A stretch of DNA of 48,645 nucleotides from an uncultured Bacteroidales bacterium (GTDB lineage Bacteria; Bacteroidota; Bacteroidia; Bacteroidales; UBA932): assembly GCA_934725015.1 (NCBI GenBank), contig CAKVAS010000020.1:1-48645 (forward strand), in the 5' to 3' direction. The notes beneath the pieces were generated by a model. That model saw nothing but the letters and a program-made list of their open reading frames with translations, did no database searches and was not told where the DNA came from. The position numbers were made by a program, and so were the translations under genes. This document shows, in pieces, positions 41,289 to 48,585 of this stretch (its first letter is position 1; each line of letters starts with the position of its first letter).

Positions 41289-42638
41289 TTAGACGATTTT
41301 GAAAAATCTCCGCCACCTAATGTTGTTCGGGAACTTCCTGTTCCCGTCGATTGAGAGCCACACCATGGCAGGCTTTCCGACTATATGATCCTCAGGGACG
41401 AACCCCCAGTAGCGCGAGTCGAGAGAGTTGTGCCTGTTGTCTCCCATCATGAAGTAATAGTCCTGACGGAAAGTGTATTCCGTAACCGTTTCTCCGTTTA
41501 TCCTTATCGTCCCGTCCGCTCCGACCTCAAGGTCATTTCCCTCGTAGGAGGTGATTATCCTTTCGTAAAGAGGAAGGTTTCCGGCGTTCAGTTCAACCGT
41601 CGCTCCCTTCTGAGGAACCCACAGCGGCCCGAAATTGTCCCTTGTCCATTCGTAGCTTTCCGAAAAAGGGAAGATAGTCTTCCACGAATCCGGATAGTCC
41701 GGGGGATAGGAGTCAATGTTCGGCTCCACCGAAACGACGCTTGAAAAACCTTTCAGTTCCTCCAGCATCTTCTCCGTAAGGGGCATCGCCGGATAGCCCG
41801 GAAGAGTCTGGTCGAACCAGAGCTCGCCCCTGTTGAGTCCGAGCCTCTCGAGGCTGCGAGGATTGAGCTTCTGACCTGTGGTCACGACAGTGTAGCTGTT
41901 CTGCATTCCCGGCTGAGTCGTCTCCCTTTCGGAATTGACATAGACCACTCCGTCCCTTATCTCGAGCGTGTCACCGGCGACGGCAACGCATCTCTTGACG
42001 TAATGATCCTTCTTGTCGGAAGGGCGGACCTTCACTGGGCCGTAGTTTCTGACGGTGAAGTCCCGTCCGTACATCCTGCAGAGCATATAGTAGTCATCTG
42101 CGGGAGCCTTGACAAGAACAGTGTCACCGTTCGGGAATCCGAAAACCACACAGTCGCCTCTCTTCACGTGCCCCAGTCCCTTCAGCCTTTTGTAACGGCA
42201 GTGTATCAGTTCGGAGTAGGACTCCCTGCTGCCGCCTATCGTATTATGGGTGAAAGGAATGGTAAGCGGGGTCTGCGGCATCCGGGGACCGTATGCGAGC
42301 TTGCTCACGAAAAGGTGGTCACCGGTATAGAGAGTGCTTTCCATTGAGGATGAAGGAATCTTGAAGGCCTGGAAAAAGAAGATGTTGATGAACGTCACCA
42401 CAATGACGGCGAAGATTATGGCGTCGAGCCAGTCAAGGACCGCATTGTGTTTCTCTCCTTCCTTGTAGTTCTTCTTCCAGAAAAGCCACTTGACTTTCTT
42501 CGTGACGCAGAGGTCGAAGAGGACGGCAAGGCCGAGGAGCCACCACCAGTTTCCGAGCCAGATCACCCACAGGATGTAGAGCAAAGCCCAGAAACCGAAC
42601 TTCACCCAACGGTTGTGGAAGAATTCCTTCAGGCTCAT
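41289..42638 (-). CDS. lepB: Signal peptidase I
   Basis: 449 residues, much longer than the E. coli enzyme because of inserts between the catalytic boxes and a two-part C-terminal domain, as is usual in Bacteroidales. N-terminal helices (about 12-42 and 72-91) anchor it in the inner membrane. The catalytic Ser is Ser98 in IPSSSMESTL and the base is Lys215 in YVKRCVAVAGDTLE. Box E MGDNRHNSLDSRYWGFVPEDHIVGK lies near the end (about 394-418). It removes signal peptides from exported proteins. It starts 9 bp after rplT. Confidence 0.96.
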   Translation of the reverse strand: MSLKEFFHNRWVKFGFWALLYILWVIWLGNWWWLLGLAVLFDLCVTKKVKWLFWKKNYKEGEKHNAVLDWLDAIIFAVIVVTFINIFFFQAFKIPSSSMESTLYTGDHLFVSKLAYGPRMPQTPLTIPFTHNTIGGSRESYSELIHCRYKRLKGLGHVKRGDCVVFGFPNGDTVLVKAPADDYYMLCRMYGRDFTVRNYGPVKVRPSDKKDHYVKRCVAVAGDTLEIRDGVVYVNSERETTQPGMQNSYTVVTTGQKLNPRSLERLGLNRGELWFDQTLPGYPAMPLTEKMLEELKGFSSVVSVEPNIDSYPPDYPDSWKTIFPFSESYEWTRDNFGPLWVPQKGATVELNAGNLPLYERIITSYEGNDLEVGADGTIRINGETVTEYTFRQDYYFMMGDNRHNSLDSRYWGFVPEDHIVGKPAMVWLSIDGNRKFPNNIRWRRFFKIV

Positions 42639-42647
42639 CTCGTCAGA

Positions 42648-42992
42648 CTATTTTACGGAGTTCACGATTGCTTCGAAAGCCTTCGGATTATTCATGGCGA
42701 GGTCAGCAAGAACCTTACGGTTAAGGCCGATGTTCTGCTTTGCGATCTTACCCATAAACTGAGAGTAAGTCATGCCGTACTGACGTGCGGCGGCGTTGAT
42801 TCTCTGAATCCAGAGAGCACGGAACTCACGCTTCTTGGCCTTGCGGTCACGATAGGCGTAGGTCAAACCCTTCTCGTAGGTGTTCTTCGCTACCGTCCAG
42901 ACATTTTTTCTTGACAGAAAGTTACCGCGTGTTCTCTTGAGAATCTTCTTGCGGCGAGCCCTTGAGGCTACTGAATTTACCGATCTTGGCAT
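42648..42992 (-). CDS. rplT: 50S ribosomal protein L20
   Basis: 114 residues (MPRSVNSVASRARRKKILKRTRGNF...). Basic N-terminal half with the family motif RRKKILKRTRGNF and RDRKAKKREFRALWIQRINAA. Normally lies directly after rpmI; here 241 bp separate them, largely filled by hairpin element copy B. L20 represses infC-rpmI-rplT in E. coli by binding its mRNA; whether this holds here is unknown. 9 bp before lepB. Confidence 0.97.
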   Translation of the reverse strand: MPRSVNSVASRARRKKILKRTRGNFLSRKNVWTVAKNTYEKGLTYAYRDRKAKKREFRALWIQRINAAARQYGMTYSQFMGKIAKQNIGLNRKVLADLAMNNPKAFEAIVNSVK

Positions 42993-43053
42993 AATTTAAC
43001 TGTTTTTATGGAGGCAGTGTCCAATCTTTCAGGAGCTTTTACGTAAGCGTTAT

Positions 43054-43194
43054 GAAATAAGCCGGTACAGATTTGTGAAGGATTTTTGAGGATAGATTTC
43101 TTTTGGAAAAGGGAATGTACTGGAGGTACATGACCGATGAGAAAAGAAATATAGACCCAAAAGACAAACAAAGATTACCGAGTTACTTTTTTAA
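43054..43194. repeat. Hairpin element, copy B (about 141 bp), between rpmI and rplT
   Basis: Imperfect palindrome centred on ATGTAC-TGGAG-GTACAT (43115-43131). It shares with copy A the strings ATAGATTTCTTTTGGAA, TGTACTGGA, GATGAGAAAA and AAATATAGACC at the same places. As RNA it forms a long stem within the rpmI-rplT spacer. No coding potential is convincing. Confidence 0.85.
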
Positions 43195-43233
43195 GGATTA
43201 CTTTACTGCAACCAAGTTTAACATAAGTAATGA

Positions 43234-43428
43234 TTACAATCCCAACAAAGCCTTGACTCTCTTCTGGTCAGGAGCAGTGACAAGTCCGAAGTGAGTCAAA
43301 TTTCTCTTCTGCTTCTTGGTCTTCTTGGTGAGGATGTGGCTCTTGAAAGCATGCTTCCTCTTGATTTTTCCCGTTCCGGTAAGTGCAAAGCGCTTTTTTG
43401 AACCGGAGTTGGTCTTGATTTTTGGCAT
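43234..43428 (-). CDS. rpmI: 50S ribosomal protein L35
   Basis: 64 residues (MPKIKTNSGSKKRFALTGTGKIKRKHAF...). The KTNSGSKKRF and KIKRKHAFKSHILTKKT patterns are family marks. 55 bp after infC; 241 bp before rplT because of the inserted hairpin element. Confidence 0.97.
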   Translation of the reverse strand: MPKIKTNSGSKKRFALTGTGKIKRKHAFKSHILTKKTKKQKRNLTHFGLVTAPDQKRVKALLGL

Positions 43429-43483
43429 AGCTAAATCATTTAACTTGTTAATAATAATATAATGTCCCTAAATGACATTCATG

Positions 43484-44083
43484 CTACTTCTTCTTGGCAA
43501 TCGGAGCAATCATCATGATCATCCTCTTGCCCTCAAGCTTAGGCATCTGCTCGGCGCGTCCGTACTCCTCAAGTTCCAGCGCGAAACGGAGGAGAAGCTT
43601 CTCTCCCTGCTCGGCGTAGATGATGGAACGTCCCTTGAAGAACACCGAGGACTTGACCTTTGACCCCTCCTGAAGGAACTCCTGCGCGTGCTTGAGCTTG
43701 AACTGGAAGTCATGCTCGTCCGTGTTCGGACCGAACCTGATTTCCTTTATGACCACCTTAGCCGCGTTCGACTTCATCTCCTTGGCTTTCTTCTTCTGCT
43801 GGTAGAGATATTTCTGGTAGTCGATAATCTTGCACACCGGAGGATCAGCCTTAGCACTTATCTCCACCAGGTCAAGTTCGAGTTCATCAGCGAGGCGAAG
43901 TGCCTTGGATGTAGGGTAGATGCCCGGCTCAGGGATGTTGTCCCCGACGAGCCTTACCTGCGGTACTCTGATCTCGTCATTGATTCTCAGGCTGCCTTCG
44001 TCCTTCTTCTGGTTCGGAGCAGGACGGCCCTGCTGCGGTCTTGGACCCATAGGGCGCGGCTTAGGTTTAAATGGTGCTGCGAT
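43484..44083 (-). CDS. infC: Translation initiation factor IF-3, predicted ATC start
   Basis: 199 residues from an ATC at 44083 (read as Met, then AAPFKPKPRPMGPRP). A perfect AGGAGG (44092-44097) stands 8 nt before this codon. An in-frame TAG lies at that ribosome site, and no ATG, GTG or TTG lies between it and the ATG at 44050, which itself has no ribosome site. The E. coli gene is likewise started at a rare AUU, which IF-3 itself discriminates against, giving autoregulation. Domains: N-terminal (about 30-105, LRINDEIRVPQVRLVGDN...DPPVCKIIDYQKYLYQQKKK) and C-terminal (KEIRFGPNTDEHDFQFKLKHAQEFL...). If the ATC is rejected, the protein is 188 residues from 44050. 50 bp after thrS. Confidence 0.9.
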   Translation of the reverse strand: MAAPFKPKPRPMGPRPQQGRPAPNQKKDEGSLRINDEIRVPQVRLVGDNIPEPGIYPTSKALRLADELELDLVEISAKADPPVCKIIDYQKYLYQQKKKAKEMKSNAAKVVIKEIRFGPNTDEHDFQFKLKHAQEFLQEGSKVKSSVFFKGRSIIYAEQGEKLLLRFALELEEYGRAEQMPKLEGKRMIMMIAPIAKKK

Positions 44084-44091
44084 AAAACTAT

Positions 44092-44097
44092 CCTCCT
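44092..44097 (-). promoter_or_regulatory. Strong ribosome binding site that fixes the infC start
   Basis: AGGAGG on the minus strand, 8 nt upstream of an in-frame ATC and 41 nt upstream of the first ATG. Strong Shine-Dalgarno sites are uncommon in Bacteroidota. Confidence 0.75.
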
Positions 44098-44133
44098 AAA
44101 ATAAATTTGTTAATAATATTATATGCCGAAGTT

Positions 44134-46095
44134 TCAGGCCAGCTGCGCCTTCACCTCATTGCCGACCAATGTGATGAAGTCTTCAACTGACATAGAACCC
44201 TCGTCCTTTCCACCTTGACGGCGCACTGAAACGAGCCCCTCGGCCTCCTCCTTCTCACCAACGATGACAAGGAAAGGAATCCTCTTGAGTTCTGACTCAC
44301 GGATTCTCTTGCCGAGCGTCTCATTACGGTCGTCGATTGAAGCGCGAATATCGGAATTATTCATCAAACTGCAAACTTTTTTTGCATATTCCGAGTATTT
44401 TTCGCTCACCGGGACGATATTTACCTGATCCGGAGTCAGCCACAGAGGCAGCTTTCCGGCCGTGTGCTCAAGAAGCACTGCCACAAAGCGTTCGAGAGAG
44501 CCGAACGGTGCGCGGTGAATCATCACCGGACGGTGCTTCTGTCCGTCCGCCCCGACATATTCGAGTCCGAAGCGCTCCGGAAGGTTGTAATCGACCTGAA
44601 TCGTTCCGAGCTGCCACTTCCTGCCGATGGCGTCCTTGACCATGAAGTCGAGCTTAGGCCCGTAGAAAGCGGCCTCCCCGAGCTCCACAACGGTCGGAAG
44701 ACCCTTCTCCTTGGAGGCCTCGATGATGGCGGACTCCGCCTTCGCCCAGTTCTCGTCCGTACCGATGTACTTGGACGGGTTCTTCGGGTCGCGGAGAGAA
44801 ATCTGCGCCGTATATTCCTTGAAGTTCAGGGTCTTGAACACATAGAGAATGATGTCTATGACCTTCTCGAACTCTTCCTTGAGCTGATCCGGACGCACGA
44901 AGAGGTGCGCGTCGTCCTGAGTGAAGCAGCGCACGCGGGTAAGCCCGTGAAGCTCGCCGCTCTGCTCGTAGCGATAGACGGTGCCGAACTCGGCGAAGCG
45001 CAGAGGCAGATCCTTGTAGGAACGCGGCTTGCTGCGGTAAATCTCGCAGTGGTGAGGGCAGTTCATCGGCTTGAGCAGATATTCCTCGCCCTCCTGCGGG
45101 GTGTGAATCGGCTGGAACGAGTCCTTGCCGTATTTTGCGTAGTGACCGGAAGTCACATAGAGTTCCTTGTTCCCGATGTGCGGGGTGATGACCGGCAGAT
45201 AGCCGTAGGACTTCTGAATCTTCTTCAGGAATTCCTCGAGGCGGGAGCGCAGGTCGGCGCCCTTAGGCAGCCACAGAGGGAGTCCCATTCCGACCTTTGA
45301 AGAGAAGGTGAAGAGCTCCATCTCCTTGCCTATCTTCCTGTGGTCGCGCTTCTTGGCCTCTTCCATGAGCGCGAGATACTCGTCGAGCATCGACTTCTTA
45401 GGGAAGGAGATTCCGTAGATACGGGTGAGCTGCTGACGGTTCTGGTCGCCTCTCCAGTATGCGCCCGCGATGGCGGTGAGCTTCACGGCCTTGATTACTG
45501 AAGTGTCCCTCAGGTGAGGCCCGCGGCAGAGGTCAGTGAAGCCGCCGTTAGTATAGAAGGAGATGTGTCCGTCCTCAAGCTCGCCGATGAGTTCGAGCTT
45601 GTACTCGTCTCCCTTCTCCGCGAAAGCCTTGAGCGCGTCGTCCTTGGAGACCTCCTTTCTCACGAAGGCTTCCTTCGTGCGGGCGAACTCCATCATCTTG
45701 TCCTCGATTGCCTTGAGGTCGGCCTCGGTAATCTGCCGTCCCTGAAGATCGACGTCGTAGTAGAACCCGTTCTCGATTGCCGGGCCTATGCCGAACTTCA
45801 CGCCCGGATAAAGCGCCTCAAGAGCCTGGGCCATGAGGTGCGAGGTGGAATGCCAGAACACGTGCTTCGCCTCGTCGTCACCCCATTTGTGGAAAGTGAC
45901 CGCGCAGTCCTCGTTTATAGGTCGGTCGAGGTCATATAACGTACCTTTCCCCGCAGTGTCGTCGTCCGCTGTCTTCACTGTCATGGCAAGGACTTCCGCC
46001 GCAAGTCTCGGGCTGATGCTCTCGGCAATCTGATAGCCGGTGACGCCTTTCTCAAAGGACTTCACGCTGCCGTCGGGAAATGTAATGTCTATCAT
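44134..46095 (-). CDS. thrS: Threonyl-tRNA synthetase
   Basis: 653 residues. Domains: TGS (about 1-62, MIDITFPDGSVKSFEKGVTGYQIAES), the editing domain with HSTSHLMAQAL (zinc/editing His, about 80-90), then class II core with MNCPHHCEIYRSKPRSYKDLPLRFAEFGTVYRYEQSGEL-GL (zinc Cys and motif 2, about 345-384), and a C-terminal anticodon domain with DDRNETLGKRIRESELKRIPFLVIVGEKE. First gene of thrS-infC-rpmI-rplT-lepB. In E. coli ThrRS represses its own translation; no such leader was recognised here. Confidence 0.98.
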   Translation of the reverse strand: MIDITFPDGSVKSFEKGVTGYQIAESISPRLAAEVLAMTVKTADDDTAGKGTLYDLDRPINEDCAVTFHKWGDDEAKHVFWHSTSHLMAQALEALYPGVKFGIGPAIENGFYYDVDLQGRQITEADLKAIEDKMMEFARTKEAFVRKEVSKDDALKAFAEKGDEYKLELIGELEDGHISFYTNGGFTDLCRGPHLRDTSVIKAVKLTAIAGAYWRGDQNRQQLTRIYGISFPKKSMLDEYLALMEEAKKRDHRKIGKEMELFTFSSKVGMGLPLWLPKGADLRSRLEEFLKKIQKSYGYLPVITPHIGNKELYVTSGHYAKYGKDSFQPIHTPQEGEEYLLKPMNCPHHCEIYRSKPRSYKDLPLRFAEFGTVYRYEQSGELHGLTRVRCFTQDDAHLFVRPDQLKEEFEKVIDIILYVFKTLNFKEYTAQISLRDPKNPSKYIGTDENWAKAESAIIEASKEKGLPTVVELGEAAFYGPKLDFMVKDAIGRKWQLGTIQVDYNLPERFGLEYVGADGQKHRPVMIHRAPFGSLERFVAVLLEHTAGKLPLWLTPDQVNIVPVSEKYSEYAKKVCSLMNNSDIRASIDDRNETLGKRIRESELKRIPFLVIVGEKEEAEGLVSVRRQGGKDEGSMSVEDFITLVGNEVKAQLA

Positions 46096-46191
46096 AATCT
46101 TACTGTTTTGGAACCGGCCCGTTTCAGTACAAAAGAAACCGCCGCCGATTCATAATTAAACTTCGCCGCCTACAAACACGGCACCTTGTTC

Positions 46192-46374
46192 TTAGAATCT
46201 GTTTAAATTTTTCTTGCATTTATTTTTATGTGTTCGTTCTTTTGGTGTCTTTTTGGCCATATTTTCCCATTTTGTTCGTCATTTAGCACCGCTAAACTCC
46301 TCTCAAAACAGAAAAATCTGACTCAAAAATACATCTCAAAATAACTGAACAAAAAATTTGAACAGCTTCTTAAA
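46192..46374. mobile_element. MITE-like 183-bp palindromic element
   Basis: Terminal inverted repeats TTAGAATCTGTTTAAATTTTTC (left) and, reversed, TTAAGAAGCTGTTCAAATTTTT (right), about 18 of 22 alike. The interior is roughly self-complementary around TTTAGC-ACC-GCTAAA (46282-46296). No open frame. No clear target duplication was found. Ends of this form recall Bacteroidales insertion-sequence tips, so it may be a non-autonomous remnant. Confidence 0.6.
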
Positions 46375-46402
46375 TAAGCGGACAAAGGTAGGAATTTTTT
46401 TC

Positions 46403-46410
46403 TATCTTTG
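46403..46410 (+). promoter_or_regulatory. -7 box of the DUF4199 gene
   Basis: TATCTTTG on the plus strand matches TAnnTTTG, 29 bp before the ATG and 29 bp after the end of the palindromic element. Confidence 0.6.
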
Positions 46411-46439
46411 TACGCCCTAAAGGGATAAATGACACGATT

Positions 46440-47024
46440 ATGAACATGAATATTAACGAAAGCATCACTGCAGGAGTCATTCTCAACCGAGCCGCCGTCA
46501 CAGGTCTCGTGCTCGGAGCCGTCTCCACGGCATATATGTTTGCGGTACAATATCTTCCACAGCTGATTCCGTCGGCAATCGCAGTCACCGTACTGACGAT
46601 GGTCCTGTGGATCGCCAAGTTCGCCGGATGCATCCTGATTCTACGCGCCGCGATGCAGGGAACCGCGGATTCATACGACGGAGTTGAACGGAGCCATACC
46701 CGCCGTCTGGGAATCTTCGCGGCACTTTTTTCCGCCCTCATATATTCCGCCGCAAGCCTTGCGAATATTCTCTACATAAATCCCGGAGAGATTGACGAGG
46801 CGTTTGACTTGATAATGAGCGAATATTCAAAGATTCTCGATTCAAACTCCCTCGCCATGATTGACGGCTACAGGGAGAACCTGCCCACGATGACTTTCTT
46901 CTCGAATCTGATATATTGTTTCCTCTACGGAACCATCGTATCGCTGATTTTTTCACGACACATCCCGGATGTCGATCCGTTCGCCGGATTCCATGACAAC
47001 GGGACTGACGTCGAGGAACAATAA
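46440..47024 (+). CDS. DUF4199 family membrane protein
   Basis: 194 residues with four hydrophobic segments (about 15-36, 43-70, 90-112 and 150-170) and a short acidic tail (DVDPFAGFHDNGTDVEEQ). Fits DUF4199, an integral membrane family of Bacteroidota with unknown function that is often next to a glycosyltransferase gene, as here (49 bp upstream). The first ATG at 46440 is used; a second ATG at 46446 is possible. Confidence 0.85.
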   Translation: MNMNINESITAGVILNRAAVTGLVLGAVSTAYMFAVQYLPQLIPSAIAVTVLTMVLWIAKFAGCILILRAAMQGTADSYDGVERSHTRRLGIFAALFSALIYSAASLANILYINPGEIDEAFDLIMSEYSKILDSNSLAMIDGYRENLPTMTFFSNLIYCFLYGTIVSLIFSRHIPDVDPFAGFHDNGTDVEEQ

Positions 47025-47073
47025 AAACGACGAGTACGAAAAAACGAAGGACAGAACAAAGACCCGGAAAATC

Positions 47074-48036
47074 ATGGAATACGCAAAGGACCTTTCCATC
47101 GTCATATCGCTCTACAACGAGGAGGAATCGCTCCCCGAACTCATCGGATGGATACATTCCGTTCTGAAGAAAGAACCGTGGAAATATGAAATCATAATGG
47201 TGGATGACGGAAGCACGGACGGTTCGTGGACGACAATCCAAAGGCTCGCGAAGGATGACTCCAACATAAGGGGAATATCGTTCCGCCGCAACTACGGCAA
47301 GTCCGCTGCCCTCTACTGCGGATTCAGAGCCGCGGAGGGAAGGGTCGTGGTGACGATGGACGCCGACCTGCAGGACTCGCCGGAAGAAATCCCTGAAATG
47401 TACAGGATGATTGTCGAGGACGGCTGGGACATAGTGTCGGGTTGGAAGCAGCACCGGCAGGACAACAAGTTCACGAAGAATATCCCGTCGAAACTCTACA
47501 ACGCCACGGCACGGAAGATCACGGGGATAAGGCTGCATGACATGAACTGCGGTCTGAAGGCCTACAGGAACGAGGTGGTGAAGGACATCGAGGTCTATGG
47601 GGAGATGCACAGATACATACCGTACCTCGCGAAGAACGCCGGCTACACGCGCATCACCGAGAAGCCCGTGCGCCACCAGAAGCGCAAGTACGGGAAGAGC
47701 AAATTCGGGCTGAACAGGTTTGTGAACGGCTTTCTTGACCTGCTTTCGCTCTGGTTCCTCAGCACTTTCGGCAAGAAGCCGATGCATTTCTTCGGGTTCA
47801 CCGGGCTCGTAACATTCTTTGTCGGCGGGGTCATAGCCCTCTGGGTCATCATAGAGAAGCTCGTCCAGCAGGCGCACCACGAGGCATTCCGCCCGGTGAC
47901 CGACCAGCCGCTGTTCTATCTGGCGCTCGTGGCGCTCGTCATAGGCGTGCAGATGTTCCTCGCCGGCTTCATCTGCGAGATGATTTCACGCAGCAGCAGC
48001 GAGCGCAACAACTACAACATCAAAGAAGAGTTCTGA
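47074..48036 (+). CDS. Family 2 glycosyltransferase (GtrB/DPM1-like)
   Basis: 320 residues from ATG 47074 (MEYAKDLSIVISLYNEEESL); an open frame from 46969 overlaps the DUF4199 gene and is rejected. The GT-A domain has VVISLYNEE-type start, VDDGSTDGSW, TMDADLQDSPEEI (DxD-like metal site) and MNCGLKAYRNEV. Two C-terminal membrane helices follow (about 241-270 and 283-305). Such enzymes transfer a sugar to a polyprenyl phosphate on the inner membrane for cell-surface glycans; the sugar is unknown. Probably co-transcribed with the DUF4199 gene. Confidence 0.93.
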   Translation: MEYAKDLSIVISLYNEEESLPELIGWIHSVLKKEPWKYEIIMVDDGSTDGSWTTIQRLAKDDSNIRGISFRRNYGKSAALYCGFRAAEGRVVVTMDADLQDSPEEIPEMYRMIVEDGWDIVSGWKQHRQDNKFTKNIPSKLYNATARKITGIRLHDMNCGLKAYRNEVVKDIEVYGEMHRYIPYLAKNAGYTRITEKPVRHQKRKYGKSKFGLNRFVNGFLDLLSLWFLSTFGKKPMHFFGFTGLVTFFVGGVIALWVIIEKLVQQAHHEAFRPVTDQPLFYLALVALVIGVQMFLAGFICEMISRSSSERNNYNIKEEF

Positions 48037-48054
48037 CGGGGTCTCTGGATTCCG

Positions 48055-48100
48055 CCCCCTCCCGTCCACTCGTAGGGGAAGCCGTGCTCCGTGCGCCCAC
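48055..48100. repeat. Degenerate third copy of the C-rich repeat
   Basis: Similar to the end of the two 126-bp repeats: CCCCCTCCCGTCC, then GGGGAAGCCGTGCTCC and GTGCGCCCAC, with changes in the middle. Confidence 0.65.
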
Positions 48101-48124
48101 AAAATAAGAGTAAAAAAACTAATT

Positions 48125-48204
48125 TGTCATTCCGAGCAAGGCGAGGAATCTTTGTGCGGGAAGGTTTCTCGGCGCAAAGATTTCTCACTGCGTTCGAAAT
48201 GACA
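48125..48204. repeat. 80-bp interspersed palindrome
   Basis: Arms TGTCATTCCGAGC and GCGTTCGAAATGACA pair at the ends; GAGGAATCTTTG and CAAAGATTTCTC pair inside. Palindromes of the form CATT(C/T)CGA...TCGAAATGA are frequent between genes in Bacteroidota and Chlorobiota. It lies behind the glycosyltransferase gene. Confidence 0.75.
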
Positions 48205-48303
48205 GGACAAAGGGCGTTCGAGATGAAAGAACAAAAAAGTTTGCCCGTCTTTGATTATAATCGTTTAAGATAGACAGATTTAGGAAATATGAATGAGTCA
48301 GAC

Positions 48304-48343
48304 AAAAAAAAGAACCCCGACTACATTGCTGTAATCGGGGTTC
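48304..48343 (-). terminator. Terminator next to 5S remnant, copy 1
   Basis: On the minus strand GAACCCCGA, 14-nt loop, TCGGGGTTC, T8. Directly behind the 5S rRNA tail remnant, as at the end of rrn operons. Confidence 0.88.
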
Positions 48344-48431
48344 TCGAAGCGTGGCGACGACCTACTCTCCCCCTCCTTAAAATCCCCCTCCCGTCCCCCT
48401 TTCGTGGGGGAAGCCGTGCTCCATGCGCACC
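48306..48431. repeat. 126-bp direct repeat, copy 1
   Basis: Identical, as far as read by eye, to 48520-48645, with a 214-bp offset. Includes terminator hairpin, 5S tail remnant and a C-rich block with CCCCCTTTCGTGGGGG. Confidence 0.9.
48349..48371 (-). pseudogene. Remnant of 5S rRNA 3' end, copy 1
   Basis: The minus strand reads GGGAGAGTAGGTCGTCGCC then ACGC, matching the conserved 3' end of bacterial 5S rRNA. The upstream part of the 5S gene is absent and replaced by the C-rich repeat, so this is a fragment, not a working gene. Confidence 0.7.
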
Positions 48432-48519
48432 ATCACACAGGCCGGCGCTCCGCTGTTCTCCGCACGGCGCTGATGCGCCTTCTTTCTTCATCGATGAACA
48501 AATGAACACCGTGATCATT

Positions 48520-48557
48520 AAAAAAGAACCCCGACTACATTGCTGTAATCGGGGTTC
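48520..48557 (-). terminator. Terminator next to 5S remnant, copy 2
   Basis: Same hairpin as copy 1 (GAACCCCGA / TCGGGGTTC) with a T6 run on the minus strand. Confidence 0.85.
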
Positions 48558-48562
48558 TCGAA

Positions 48563-48585
48563 GCGTGGCGACGACCTACTCTCCC
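48563..48585 (-). pseudogene. Remnant of 5S rRNA 3' end, copy 2
   Basis: Same 23 bases as copy 1 (GGGAGAGTAGGTCGTCGCC plus ACGC on the minus strand), again joined to the C-rich block and not to the rest of a 5S gene. Confidence 0.7.

Larger units (their letters stand above)
46096..46439. other. 344-bp divergent gap between thrS and the DUF4199 gene
   Basis: No gene. It holds a 183-bp MITE-like palindrome (46192-46374) and a -7 box for the plus-strand gene (46403-46410). The thrS promoter is not obvious. Confidence 0.6.

Noticed and set aside
43103..43294. Small open frame within hairpin element copy B
   Set aside because: It follows the repeat palindrome and runs into rpmI antisense; copy A does not keep a matching frame.
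46969..47073. Upstream start for the glycosyltransferase
   Set aside because: It overlaps the DUF4199 gene and adds a charged, non-conserved stretch.
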